A stretch of 64,000 nucleotides of DNA from Alphaproteobacteria bacterium. GTDB taxonomy: Bacteria > Pseudomonadota > Alphaproteobacteria > SMXP01. The notes beneath the pieces are model-generated. The model searched no databases. It was not told the origin of the DNA and was given only the letters and a program-made list of their open reading frames with translations. The position numbers were made by a program, and so were the translations under genes. This document shows, piece by piece, positions 48,590 to 57,485 of the stretch (within the stretch, counting starts at the first letter, position 1; the number at the start of each line of letters is the position of its first letter). The stretch lies in the NCBI GenBank assembly GCA_028285305.1, contig JANQPV010000075.1:62001-126000 (forward strand), in the 5' to 3' direction.

Positions 48590-49711
48590 TTATTCCGCCG
48601 CTACGCTCTGAAGCGGGTTACCAGCGCCCGAAAAATTGATGGTTTTCAGGAGTTTGATCCCATCTTCGGCAATCGCATCGCCCACCATCTCATCGCCTTC
48701 TTGCTTGAGCTCGTCCAGATCCACATAGGTCGCGTAGAATCCGCGCGTGCGATCCGTGATGATTCCCGCCTTCAAGAGAGTTTTCACGAGTACCCGAAAG
48801 ATGTTGGTGCTGCGCTGCATTTGTTCCCGCTTGCCCTCATCTCCAAGGATCTCAACCATCTCTTCCATGACCCGTTTATGATCCAGATCGAACATCTCGT
48901 AGACGACTTTCATCTGCTCTGGATTGACGAGATTAAAGAGCAGCGTTTGAAAACACTCTGCGGCCCAGTCTTCGATCGTATTGCTTTCCTCTTCCGTCAG
49001 ATGAGGAATCGTGCGGTCAGCCCAGATCTTTCCGAACTTGTGGTGAAAGGCTTCATCCGTCATCACAAGCTGAGTCGTCCTCACCAGAAGGGGGTCTTCG
49101 GCGAGTTCATAAAGTGTGGCAAACGCGCCCATCGCCAAACCCTCAACGAGCATCTGCATGCCGACGATTTTCTTGTACACTTGCGGCGAGTTCACGATGT
49201 CGGCGAGCAAAGTGCCCAGCGTGTTTCCAACCGGAAGGGGCTTGCCCCAGCGTGCCTGAATGTACTTCGAAAACGCGGTGACGTGGCGAGCTTCTTCCCG
49301 GGCTTGATTGGCGGCGTATTCCTGGGCGCCCGGATCCTTGAGCACGTGACAGAGGCTGGCGGACAGGGCGAGGGCGCCTTGCTCCCCATGCAGAATACTG
49401 GACAACTGCCAGCGCGCAATCTCGTTGACATAACGGACCCGGTCCGATTCGCTGAGACGGCTCGAGACGTAGTCGGTGCGAAGCGACGCGACCAAGTCTT
49501 CGGGGATGATCCGCTGCGTATTGATGTCGAAGGGTTGGGTAAAATCGATGTATTTTGCATCCAGAGGATCCCAAAAATGATCATGGGTCGCAGAGATGAT
49601 CTTGTCGAAGGCGGTGCTGCGATTGCCGTACCGATCAACTTCGATCATGGCGTCGAAGTCATCTGGCGCAACGGCATCGTAAATCAGGTCTTTTGTGATT
49701 TGGTCTGTCAT
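48590..49711 (-). CDS. Diiron ferritin-like protein
   Basis: 373 residues, four-helix-bundle diiron carboxylate protein. Metal ligands are supplied by HGEQGAL, EEARHV (about residue 140), VEGLAMGAF and DEAFHHKFGKIW. This spacing is that of ferritin-like oxidases or oxygenases rather than iron-storage ferritin, and the extra C-terminal helices (LVKTLLKAGII) agree. Substrate unknown. Freestanding, divergent from the molybdenum hydroxylase operon with 226 bases between. Confidence 0.8.
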   Translation of the reverse strand: MTDQITKDLIYDAVAPDDFDAMIEVDRYGNRSTAFDKIISATHDHFWDPLDAKYIDFTQPFDINTQRIIPEDLVASLRTDYVSSRLSESDRVRYVNEIARWQLSSILHGEQGALALSASLCHVLKDPGAQEYAANQAREEARHVTAFSKYIQARWGKPLPVGNTLGTLLADIVNSPQVYKKIVGMQMLVEGLAMGAFATLYELAEDPLLVRTTQLVMTDEAFHHKFGKIWADRTIPHLTEEESNTIEDWAAECFQTLLFNLVNPEQMKVVYEMFDLDHKRVMEEMVEILGDEGKREQMQRSTNIFRVLVKTLLKAGIITDRTRGFYATYVDLDELKQEGDEMVGDAIAEDGIKLLKTINFSGAGNPLQSVAAE

Positions 49712-49937
49712 AAGAGCTCCGCAAGTATCGAATAGGGTCCAGCAAATGACTGGGAGTTAGGTAACAACTATAGCTTTAAACGAGATCAGCGCAAGGCAAA
49801 GTGACTTCAGCGTCAACTTCGTGTGAGGACGGGATGTGGGTGTTTAATGAATGCCGGTCATCCAACTATTGCTCTGATTGAGTTAGCCCGATACGGTGCC
49901 CCCACAATTCCTACTTTATCGAGAGAAGACACGTCAT

Positions 49938-50807
49938 ATGACATCTGTTGATTACGTTGCGCCGACCGACGTCGAGGCAGCCGTGGCTGCGTTAGGAGCG
50001 TCCAAGGGCAACGCCTACATTCTTGCGGGCGGAACGGACTTGCTGGTTCAGTTACGCACGGGCCGCGTCCATCCCGGAACCATTGTCGATATCAAGCGGA
50101 TCTCCGAAACCCGGACGATCTCTGAAAAGGACGGTGCCTATACCATCGGCGCGGCGGTGACCGGCGCCGAGATGAGCGCCCATAAGGGGCTATCCCAAAC
50201 CTGGCCCGGCATTGTGGAGGCGATGGACCTCATTGGGTCGCAACAAATCCAAGGCAGAGCCTCTCCGGGAGGGAACTTATGCAATGCGTCGCCGGCGGCT
50301 GATTGTGTGCCCGCTTTGATCGCAGCCGGTGTCTCGTGCACCATCGCCGGTCCAGGCGGCCGCCGCACTGTGCCGGTCGAAGACGTGGTCACAGGTCCCG
50401 GGCAAACGTCCTTGGATGCGAATGAGTTTATTGTCAGCTTTGAAGTGCCAAAGCCTGCGCCGCGCACCGGGGACGCCTATCTCCGGCTTATTCCGCGTAC
50501 GGAAATGGATATCGCTGTGGTCGGGGCCGGTGTGTGTCTCTCCCTTGCCGAGGACGGCACGTGTCAGGCGGCCAAAGTTGCCCTCGGCGCGGTTGCGCCG
50601 ACCCAGGTGGTGGTTGCCGCTGGCGCGGATGCCCTTATTGGATCGAAGATTGATGACGTCGCGCTTGAAAAGCTGGGCCAAGCCGCAAAAGCAGCCTGTA
50701 GCCCCATAGATGACAAACGAGGGACCATCGAATATCGCGAAAAGGTAGCGGCTGTTCTGGCAAAACGCGCAGCGCTCAAAGCATTGGAAAGGGCGAAAGC
50801 AAGATAA
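49938..50807 (+). CDS. Molybdenum hydroxylase FAD-binding subunit (CoxM/XdhB-like)
   Basis: 289 residues from the ATG at 49938. FAD site: YILAGGTDLLVQLRTG and ASPGGNLCNASPAADCVPAL, the classic vanillyl-oxidase/CO-dehydrogenase flavoprotein loops. A CO_deh_flav_C domain follows (about 170-289). It relays electrons from the 2Fe-2S subunit to NAD, quinone or another acceptor. First gene of the operon; the next starts at the following base. Confidence 0.93.
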   Translation: MTSVDYVAPTDVEAAVAALGASKGNAYILAGGTDLLVQLRTGRVHPGTIVDIKRISETRTISEKDGAYTIGAAVTGAEMSAHKGLSQTWPGIVEAMDLIGSQQIQGRASPGGNLCNASPAADCVPALIAAGVSCTIAGPGGRRTVPVEDVVTGPGQTSLDANEFIVSFEVPKPAPRTGDAYLRLIPRTEMDIAVVGAGVCLSLAEDGTCQAAKVALGAVAPTQVVVAAGADALIGSKIDDVALEKLGQAAKAACSPIDDKRGTIEYREKVAAVLAKRAALKALERAKAR

Positions 50808-51284
50808 ATGTCGAAAATCCATGTCACAACCTCCGTAAACGGAGAAGAAGTCGAATATCTCTGCGAAGCCCAGCAAACGATGCTCGACGTATTGCGCGAT
50901 GAGCTCGGCCTGACCGGAACCAAGGAAGGCTGTTCCACCGGCGACTGCGGCGCCTGTAGCGTGATCGTCGACGGCGATGTCGTGTGTTCGTGTTTAATGC
51001 TTGGCGCAGAAGCCGAAGGCCGTAACGTGGAGACCATCGAAGGTCTCGCCGCACCGGACCATCTGCACCCGGTTCAAAAGCAGTTTCTAGAACACGCCGC
51101 CCTTCAATGCGGCTTCTGTACACCCGGTTTTTTGGTTGCGGCAAAGGCCTTGCTGGACCGCAACCAAAATCCAACGGAGACGGAAATCCGCTACTGGCTG
51201 GCCGGAAACTTATGCCGGTGCACAGGCTATGATAAGATTGTTCGAGCGGTTCAAGACGCCGCCGCGGAAATGAGAGGAGCCTAA
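50808..51284 (+). CDS. Molybdenum hydroxylase 2Fe-2S subunit (CoxS/XdhC-like)
   Basis: 158 residues with both iron-sulfur clusters: plant-type GCSTGDCGACSVIVDG plus a later Cys (VVCSC), and the helical CGFCTPGF ... NLCRCTGY domain. It connects the molybdopterin site with the flavin. Adjacent, base for base, to the FAD subunit, and 5 bases before the large subunit. Confidence 0.95.
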   Translation: MSKIHVTTSVNGEEVEYLCEAQQTMLDVLRDELGLTGTKEGCSTGDCGACSVIVDGDVVCSCLMLGAEAEGRNVETIEGLAAPDHLHPVQKQFLEHAALQCGFCTPGFLVAAKALLDRNQNPTETEIRYWLAGNLCRCTGYDKIVRAVQDAAAEMRGA

Positions 51285-51289
51285 ATCAG

Positions 51290-53551
51290 ATGGGTCAAGA
51301 ACCAGTTGAGACAAAATGGGTAGGTAAACGGATCGTTCGCCCGGACGGTGTGGACAAAGTCACGGGCCGGGCCAATTTCGGAGCCGATATGAATCTTCCG
51401 GGCATGCTTGAGGCGAAAATCTTGCGCAGCCCCCATGCCCACGCTCGCATCAAAAAGATCGACACCAGCAAAGCCGAAGCTCTCAAAGGTGTGCACGCGG
51501 TCGTGACCGGAGCCGACTTTCCGGAGCTGAAAGCCGCATCCGTTGATGGGGGCGAGGCCCAAGTCAATCTGAAAGATCTCGGCGAAAATCTAATGGCGCG
51601 GGACAAGGCCCTTTACGACGGCCATGCCGTGGCCGCCGTCGCCGCAACCAGCGCATCCATCGCGAATGACGCGCTTGATCTGATCGAGGTCGAGTACGAG
51701 CTTCTTCCCCACGTCATCGATGTCGAAGCGGCCATGAAAGACGATGCGCCCCTTTTGCATGACGACATGTTCACATCTGGTGTTGAGCCTCAGCCGAAGA
51801 AACCATCGAACATCGCTGCGCGGATGGAATTTGGCGCCGGGGACACCGCCAAAGGCTTTGCCGAAGCGGACGTGATTGTCGAACGAACGTTCCGCACGGC
51901 GGCCACGCACCAGGGATATATTGAACCCCATGCCGCGGTAGCCGAATGGACCGAAGACGGACAATCGCGAATCTGGTGCTCAAGCCAGGGTCACTTTGCC
52001 ATCCGCAGCATGACCACCGCATTGCTTGACATGGAAGAAGCTGAACTGCGCGTGATGCCCGCGGAAATTGGCGGTGGATTCGGGGGCAAAACGACGATCT
52101 ATCTGGAGCCCGTCGCTTTGTTGCTCTCCAAAAAGTCCGGCCGCCCGATTCGAATCGTCATGTCGCGGGAAGAGGTCTTCCGCGGCTCCGGCCCCACATC
52201 TGGCTCCGTCGTGAAAACCAAGATCGGCGCCACCAACGACGGCAAGATCACCGCCGGGGAAGTGGAGCTCAAATATGAAGCGGGCGCCTACGCGGGATCG
52301 CCCGCCATGCCCGGCTGCATGACCGCCTTTGCTTGCTATGACATCGAGAACGCCAAAGTCGTTGGCTACGATGTCGTGAGTAACCGGCCGAAATGCGCTG
52401 CCTACAGAGCGCCGGGCGCCCCAATGACGGCATTCGCCGTGGAAAGCGTCCTCGACGAGATCAGCGAGAAGATCAAAATGGATCCCGTCGAGCTGCGGAT
52501 GAAGAACGCGGCGAAAGAGGGGACCCGGGCGCTTTATGGCGCCAAGTTCAAGCAGATCGGCTTTGAAGAAACCCTCAAAGCTGCAAAGGATCATCCTCAC
52601 TACTCCGCTCCGCTCGGTCCAAACCAAGGACGCGGCATTGCCTGCGGCTTCTGGTTCAACATTGGCGGCGAATCGACAGCAAACATCAATGTCAATCCCG
52701 ACGGGTCCGTCACGGTGGTATCTCCGAACCCCGACATCGGCGGCTCGCGTGCCTCCATGGTACTCATGGCGGCCGAAGTGCTCGGCATCGATCCCGAAAA
52801 GATCCGCATCACCATCGGAGACACGGCCTCCATTGGCTACAGCGGACTAACGGGCGGCAGCCGGGTCACGTTTGCGGTGGGCATGGCGGTGGTTGAAGCC
52901 GCCAAAGACGTAGTAAAACAGCTCTGCGAACGCGCCGCGAAGATTTGGGAAGTGGACTTCGAAGGCGTCGAATGGCGCGATGGCGCCGCCCATCCGGCCA
53001 GCACCAATGTCGGGGACTTTGATCCCTTGACGCTTGGCGATTTGGCCGCGCAAGCCGGAAAGCTAGGCGGCACGGTCGTCGGAGCATCGTCAATCAACGC
53101 TCGCGGCGCCGGCCCCGGATTTGGCACCCATATCTGCGATGTGGAGGTGGACAAAGAAACAGGCCGCGTCGATGTGGTGCGTTACACCGCCATTCAGGAC
53201 GCCGGAAAAGCGGTCCACCCAAGCTATGTCGAAGGCCAGATGCAGGGCGGCGTCGCCCAAGGTGTCGGTTGGGCTCTCAATGAAGAGTACATTTACAACG
53301 ACGACGGACAGTTGGAGAATCCCGGCTTCTTGGACTACCGTGTGCCGGTCACGTCCGACATGCCGATGATCGACACGGTCATTGTCGAGGTACCCAATCC
53401 ATTCCATCCCTATGGCGTCCGCGGTGTCGGCGAAGTGCCGATTGTTCCCCCGCTTGCCGCCGTCGCCAATGCAGTCTCTCACGCGGTGGAGAAACGGATG
53501 GAGCAGCTTCCGATCTCGCCGCCTCGGCTCTTGAGCATTATCGACGGCTAA
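51290..53551 (+). CDS. Molybdenum hydroxylase large subunit (CoxL/XdhA-like), substrate unknown
   Basis: 753 residues binding the molybdopterin cofactor. Features: GRANFGADMNLPGML at the N-terminus, GGGFGGKT, and the active-site region AAYRAPGAPMTAFAVES, then GGSRASMV and a late GVRGVGEVPIVPPLAAVANAV containing the catalytic Glu. The active-site loop is AYRAPGAP, not the AYxCSFR of form I CO dehydrogenase, so this is not a carboxydotroph CODH; aldehyde, nicotinate or an aromatic acyl-CoA are open possibilities. Followed 4 bases on by a MoaD-like gene. Confidence 0.94.
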   Translation: MGQEPVETKWVGKRIVRPDGVDKVTGRANFGADMNLPGMLEAKILRSPHAHARIKKIDTSKAEALKGVHAVVTGADFPELKAASVDGGEAQVNLKDLGENLMARDKALYDGHAVAAVAATSASIANDALDLIEVEYELLPHVIDVEAAMKDDAPLLHDDMFTSGVEPQPKKPSNIAARMEFGAGDTAKGFAEADVIVERTFRTAATHQGYIEPHAAVAEWTEDGQSRIWCSSQGHFAIRSMTTALLDMEEAELRVMPAEIGGGFGGKTTIYLEPVALLLSKKSGRPIRIVMSREEVFRGSGPTSGSVVKTKIGATNDGKITAGEVELKYEAGAYAGSPAMPGCMTAFACYDIENAKVVGYDVVSNRPKCAAYRAPGAPMTAFAVESVLDEISEKIKMDPVELRMKNAAKEGTRALYGAKFKQIGFEETLKAAKDHPHYSAPLGPNQGRGIACGFWFNIGGESTANINVNPDGSVTVVSPNPDIGGSRASMVLMAAEVLGIDPEKIRITIGDTASIGYSGLTGGSRVTFAVGMAVVEAAKDVVKQLCERAAKIWEVDFEGVEWRDGAAHPASTNVGDFDPLTLGDLAAQAGKLGGTVVGASSINARGAGPGFGTHICDVEVDKETGRVDVVRYTAIQDAGKAVHPSYVEGQMQGGVAQGVGWALNEEYIYNDDGQLENPGFLDYRVPVTSDMPMIDTVIVEVPNPFHPYGVRGVGEVPIVPPLAAVANAVSHAVEKRMEQLPISPPRLLSIIDG

Positions 53552-53555
53552 GGCA

Positions 53556-53804
53556 ATGGCACGCGTCGTTCTCTCCACGGATGTCGCGAACCAGTTTACC
53601 GATCAGGTAACCGAGTTCGAGGCGGAGGGAGCGACCGTGCGCGCACTTTATCGCGCGCTTGACAAATCCCATCCGGGTCTGGGTACGTTTCTGGAGGAAT
53701 CGACGTTCGTCGTGATCAACGGCGAGATGGTCCAAGACGCCTTCCTGGAGCCGCTGGAGGACGACAGTGAAGTCGTCTTTGTACCGAAGATAAAGGGAGG
53801 ATAA
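53556..53804 (+). CDS. MoaD/ThiS-like sulfur carrier protein with C-terminal Gly-Gly
   Basis: 82 residues, beta-grasp ubiquitin-like fold, ending in KGG, the site activated by MoeB-type enzymes. TVRALYRALDKSHPGLG and the hydrophobic VVFVPKI strand match MoaD. The place in a molybdenum hydroxylase operon suggests a dedicated carrier, perhaps for the terminal sulfido ligand or cofactor synthesis. The only E1-like enzyme in the window is MoeB at 1426-2217. Confidence 0.82.
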   Translation: MARVVLSTDVANQFTDQVTEFEAEGATVRALYRALDKSHPGLGTFLEESTFVVINGEMVQDAFLEPLEDDSEVVFVPKIKGG

Positions 53805-53858
53805 CCCACGGGCCCCCAAAACAAGTGATGCGGCCTGATCGTTCAGCAGGAGGAAAAA

Positions 53859-54056
53859 ATGAAACTGACGATCGATAAAGAAAAGTGCAAAAGTCACAAA
53901 AGGTGTGTCGAAACCTACCCGGAACTGTTCGAGGTTGACGCAGACGGCAAAGGCAATGTCAAACCGGAAATGGTTGACGTTCCTGAAGACTTCGAGATGG
54001 AAGCGCAGTCAGCGGCCAATCTTTGTCCGGCCGCGGCGATTGAAATCGAGTACTAG
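53859..54056 (+). CDS. Small ferredoxin with CXXHXXC cluster motif
   Basis: 65 residues. The cluster motif is CKSHKRC and a later CP (NLCPAAAIEIEY): three Cys, with His in place of the second Cys of a 4Fe-4S site. Such ferredoxins bind 3Fe-4S or alternative clusters and often serve cytochromes P450. GGAGGA lies 6 bases before the ATG. It closes the molybdenum hydroxylase operon after a 54-base gap, and could carry electrons for that enzyme or for the P450 at 40206. Confidence 0.88.
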   Translation: MKLTIDKEKCKSHKRCVETYPELFEVDADGKGNVKPEMVDVPEDFEMEAQSAANLCPAAAIEIEY

Positions 54057-54065
54057 CGTTGACAC

Positions 54066-54719
54066 TTACTCAAACGTTAGGCCCGTCGCCTCGCCGAGCT
54101 CACCGAGTGTCTGATCCACATTAAGGACCTTGATGGTGGTCATGCCCATGGCCCGGGCCGGCTTCAGGTTCACGCCCAGGTCGTCCAGGTAGATGCACTG
54201 CTTAGGATCAACCGCCAACCGCTCACACATCAGCTCATAGATGCGGGGGTCCGGCTTGCGCAACCCTATCTTGCTGGATTCAATGAGCTCGTCGAACAGC
54301 GCCAGAGCTTGCCGCACCTGCTGTCCGCGCGAGCCGTCATCCATCATGCTGTCCCAACCTTCGCGCTCATCGTCTTGGGTGACATTATTGGTGATGCAAC
54401 CCACTTTGAAGTTCTCTTTGCACGTCTTAAGGGCCGTCAGCATGCGCGGGCGCACATCCCCCGCCAACAGACCGATCACTTGCTTGCCGCCCACGTCGTG
54501 ACCGGCAGCGACCGCTTCCTCACGAAACTTGACATCGAATTCATCGAGCGTAATTTCGCTCCGCTCAAAGAGCGCCCAGGCGTTATCGTCGGGGTTGGTC
54601 GCATTGATGGTACGGATAAAGTCGTGCGGAAGGTCGTTTGCGTCCTCAAAGGAATTAAACGCCTCGAACGGGCTCGACGTGATCACGCCGCCAAAATCCC
54701 ACAATACCGCCTCAACCAT
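54066..54719 (-). CDS. HAD superfamily hydrolase
   Basis: 217 residues. Motif I is LWDFGGVI, with Gly where most phosphatases have the second Asp; motif II is in VGCITNN; motif III/IV is KIGLRKPDPRIYELM and YLDDLGVNLKPARAMG. This is the subfamily of epoxide-hydrolase N-terminal domains and ACAD10. Without the second Asp it may be a dehalogenase-like or weak phosphatase. Downstream of, and converging with, the ferredoxin gene. Confidence 0.85.
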   Translation of the reverse strand: MVEAVLWDFGGVITSSPFEAFNSFEDANDLPHDFIRTINATNPDDNAWALFERSEITLDEFDVKFREEAVAAGHDVGGKQVIGLLAGDVRPRMLTALKTCKENFKVGCITNNVTQDDEREGWDSMMDDGSRGQQVRQALALFDELIESSKIGLRKPDPRIYELMCERLAVDPKQCIYLDDLGVNLKPARAMGMTTIKVLNVDQTLGELGEATGLTFE

Positions 54720-54762
54720 CGATCATCCTTTTGTTTGCGCTTGGCGCGTCAAATTTGAAATC

Positions 54763-54866
54763 GTCATTGCGAGGAACGCGTTTGCGCGTGACGAAGCAAT
54801 CCAGACCGTTGAGTTCTGTGTTTTATCACTGGATCGCCGCGCCCATTGAAGCGGGCTCGCGATGAC
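54763..54866. repeat. 104-bp intergenic palindromic repeat, copy 2
   Basis: Same 104-base length and structure as copy 1 at 2296-2399: outer GTCATTGCGAGG and its inexact complement CTCGCGATGAC, inner GCAATCCA and TGGATCGC. The central segment differs between copies, and the right arm has a compensatable mismatch. Between the HAD and bioB genes. Confidence 0.8.
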
Positions 54867-54880
54867 GGTAATTGTTCTAT

Positions 54881-55873
54881 TCAGCTCGCATCTAACGCCA
54901 TGGGGCGCAAGCCAAGCTTCTCGAACAATTGGCTGTCTTTGTCTTCTTTCGGATTGGGAGTCGTCAAGAGCTTATCGCCGACAAAGATGGAATTGGCGCC
55001 GGCGAAGAAGCACAGCGCTTGCATTTCTTCGCTCATATGCTCCCGCCCCGCCGAAAGCCGCACCATAGACCCCGGCATGAGAATACGCGCGACCGCGATG
55101 GTGCGCACGAATTCGATAGGATCGACGCCATCGGAATGACGCAGCGGCGTGCCTTCGACCCGCATAAGCATGTTGATGGGCACGCTCTCCGGGTGCTCAG
55201 GCAAAGTGGCCAGCGTGTGCAACATGCCAGCACGGTCAGCGCGAGATTCTCCCATCCCGACAATGCCGCCGCAACAGACATTGATTCCGGCGTTCCGGAC
55301 GCGCTCAAGGGTCTCCAAGCGATCATCATATGTCCGTGTCGTGATAATCTCCTTATAATATTCTGGAGACGTATCGATATTGTGGTTGTAGTAGTCGAGC
55401 CCGGCCTCTTTAAGAGCGGCAACTTGATCATCACTCAGCATGCCAAGCGTCATGCATGTCTCCAACCCGAGCCCTTTAACATCGCGAACCATTGCGCACA
55501 GATCGTCCATATCCCGGTCTTTGGGCTCACGCCATGCTGCGCCCATGCAATAACGGGTTGCTCCGCCGGCCTTCGCCTTTTTGGCCTCCTGCAAGACCGC
55601 ATCTGTGTCCATCAGGCGGCTGGCTGGCAATCCGGTCTCGAAGTGGGCGCTTTGATTGCAATAGCCGCAATCTTCCGGACAGCCGCCCGTTTTGATCGAC
55701 AAAAGCGTGCTCTTTTGCACTTCGTTGGGATCAAAGTACTGTCGATGAATGGTCTGGGCTCGAAACAAGAGATCGTTAAACGGCTCTGCAAAGAGCTCCT
55801 CGATTTCCGCTTTCCGCCAATCGTGGCGGACCGACGGGGACTGAGTTGGGCTGTCGCTAAATTCCAGATCCAT
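54881..55873 (-). CDS. bioB: Biotin synthase
   Basis: 330 residues, radical SAM enzyme inserting sulfur into dethiobiotin. The first cluster is held by CPEDCGYC; further family features are [13 protein letters not shown] and GGIVGMGES, and Arg in RLSAGRE. No other bio gene lies in the window, and no BioR-like TTATxTATAA box was found upstream. GGGAGG stands 11 bases before the ATG. Confidence 0.96.
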   Translation of the reverse strand: MDLEFSDSPTQSPSVRHDWRKAEIEELFAEPFNDLLFRAQTIHRQYFDPNEVQKSTLLSIKTGGCPEDCGYCNQSAHFETGLPASRLMDTDAVLQEAKKAKAGGATRYCMGAAWREPKDRDMDDLCAMVRDVKGLGLETCMTLGMLSDDQVAALKEAGLDYYNHNIDTSPEYYKEIITTRTYDDRLETLERVRNAGINVCCGGIVGMGESRADRAGMLHTLATLPEHPESVPINMLMRVEGTPLRHSDGVDPIEFVRTIAVARILMPGSMVRLSAGREHMSEEMQALCFFAGANSIFVGDKLLTTPNPKEDKDSQLFEKLGLRPMALDAS

Positions 55874-56058
55874 GTTGCAGTGAACCTCCCGCGGTCAAAA
55901 ACGCTGATCGAGACAGATGTGCTGAGGCTTGACGTACGACCCTTAACAAAGGCCTAAACGATCAGCACGCCTTAAGCTGTCTGCCGTCCAACCGCGGCAA
56001 TACGACGTTTGCCCGCCACATGGCAAGGCTCTCAGAGCAATTGCTAAGCAAAACGCAG

Positions 56059-56883
56059 TTAAGGCCGCAAACGCATATAGGCAGGCGTTTGATTGATCGT
56101 GCGGATGACTTCTTTTTCGCCGCTTTCTTGTTGGATAAGGAGCTTTTGCAGCCGGAGATTGTTGTCCGTCCAAAAGTGCCAACGGGTCCGCGACTCTTTA
56201 TCGACCTTACCGGCTTTGACATTCTGGCCGTCAAAAACAAAGTGTTCCAATCGGATTGTGTCACCCAGATCCGTTTCGGCGTTGACGCTCTTATAGAAGC
56301 CGCCTTTCAAGAGAGTCCGCCGGAACGACGGCAACGTGCCGTCACCGCTGTCCACCTCGACAACCTCAAATTCATGCTCTGCCTTCTTCTTGCGAAAGGA
56401 TTTGTCCAAGAGCTTTAAGCCATACGCGACGACGGAAGGCTGGACGCAGGCAATACTGTTTTTTCCGAAGCCCGTTTTAATTTGAACAGGTTTCTTTTGC
56501 TCCAAGCTTTGAAGGCGGAGAACCGATTGTGGGGTCTTTAGCTTCAAGTCGACCGTAGAGCGAGACAGAAGCACATCGCCTCTTTTGCTTTCGATAGCGG
56601 CGGATGCGGTTTTGGGTTCAACCTTGCGAGAAAATGCGAACGACGTTGTCATCACTTCGGCGAATCCGGGAGCGCGGATCTCAGAGGCAACTCTAAGTTC
56701 CCGCTTTGGAACCCCGAGAAAGCCGCGTCCGCGTTTCTCGGCAATGAGGAACTTTTCCTCAGAGGAAAGCGTGCCGTCGTCGAATACCGACAATACGCCA
56801 TGGTCAACGAGAACCTCGCCGTCATACAGATCTAAGGAGTTTTCCTGTGCAGTTTGCCGAGTGGTTTTGCGTTGCCCGGTCAT
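56059..56883 (-). CDS. Conserved hypothetical protein, beta-rich
   Basis: 274 residues, no signal peptide and no membrane helix. Alternating short hydrophobic strands with many Lys and Glu. The last part (RLEHFVFDGQNVKAGKVDKESRTRWHFWTDNNLRLQKLLIQQESG) resembles proteins with a beta-barrel-like lipid or polysaccharide binding fold, but no family was recognised. Freestanding on the minus strand between bioB and folB. Confidence 0.6.
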   Translation of the reverse strand: MTGQRKTTRQTAQENSLDLYDGEVLVDHGVLSVFDDGTLSSEEKFLIAEKRGRGFLGVPKRELRVASEIRAPGFAEVMTTSFAFSRKVEPKTASAAIESKRGDVLLSRSTVDLKLKTPQSVLRLQSLEQKKPVQIKTGFGKNSIACVQPSVVAYGLKLLDKSFRKKKAEHEFEVVEVDSGDGTLPSFRRTLLKGGFYKSVNAETDLGDTIRLEHFVFDGQNVKAGKVDKESRTRWHFWTDNNLRLQKLLIQQESGEKEVIRTINQTPAYMRLRP

Positions 56884-57066
56884 GTCCGCCCGCCCTATTG
56901 CCTCTTTGAATTAAGAAGGAGTTTATCAAACCCCGTTTTACGCGACAATGCCTTGTTGCCGTACCACTTATGCGGAGATGAGGATTCTCCAGCCCCCATT
57001 TTCGACGAGAATCGGCCAATAACCACCAAATTGGGCGAGAGGCTCCCTTTGACCTGATGCTAACAT

Positions 57067-57468
57067 TTAGGCAGAGGCGGGCCGCAGACGGTAAAATTCG
57101 ACCAGGGCTGCGCCGGTATCGTTGTAAACATCGGGTTTTTGCAAACACACCCGGCAGGCCTCAACACGCACGTCCTGGAAACAAACGCCCACCAACTCTT
57201 CCGCAAGGGTCTCAAGCAAGTCCGTGTGAGGGCGCCCGGGCCATTCGCCGGTCACGAAGTCGTGGATCCGGTTGTAATCGATGCAATCCGAAATATCCGT
57301 ACCCGTGTGCCCCGATTGATGGGTGTACAGATCTACAGAAACAATGACGCGTTGCTTTTTGTCTGGGTGACGCTCCCAATCGGCAATGCCGATATGCATC
57401 TCGACCACCAAATCCTTCAGACCGACCCGCTGATGGCTTACGGCAGGGTCCCAAAGTGCAGAGTTCAT
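57067..57468 (-). CDS. folB: Dihydroneopterin aldolase
   Basis: 133 residues. VGLKDLVVEMHIGIADWER is the family N-terminal signature with substrate-contacting Glu; the aldolase Lys is in CRVCLQKPD near the C-terminus. It converts 7,8-dihydroneopterin to the hydroxymethyl pterin of folate synthesis. Its start lies 17 bases after the stop of a FolM-like reductase, so the two form one transcription unit. Confidence 0.9.
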   Translation of the reverse strand: MNSALWDPAVSHQRVGLKDLVVEMHIGIADWERHPDKKQRVIVSVDLYTHQSGHTGTDISDCIDYNRIHDFVTGEWPGRPHTDLLETLAEELVGVCFQDVRVEACRVCLQKPDVYNDTGAALVEFYRLRPASA

Positions 57469-57485
57469 TTTCGCCTCTTTCCGAT

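Noticed and set aside
48701-49735. 344-codon plus-strand frame opposite the ferritin-like gene
   Set aside because: Antisense of an unambiguous diiron protein; Arg/His-rich translation without domains.
51290-53551. Aerobic CO dehydrogenase
   Set aside because: The active-site loop is AYRAPGAP rather than AYxCSFR, so a CODH name is not supported.
54929-55957. 342-codon plus-strand frame opposite bioB
   Set aside because: BioB on the other strand has all catalytic motifs; the opposite frame is noise.
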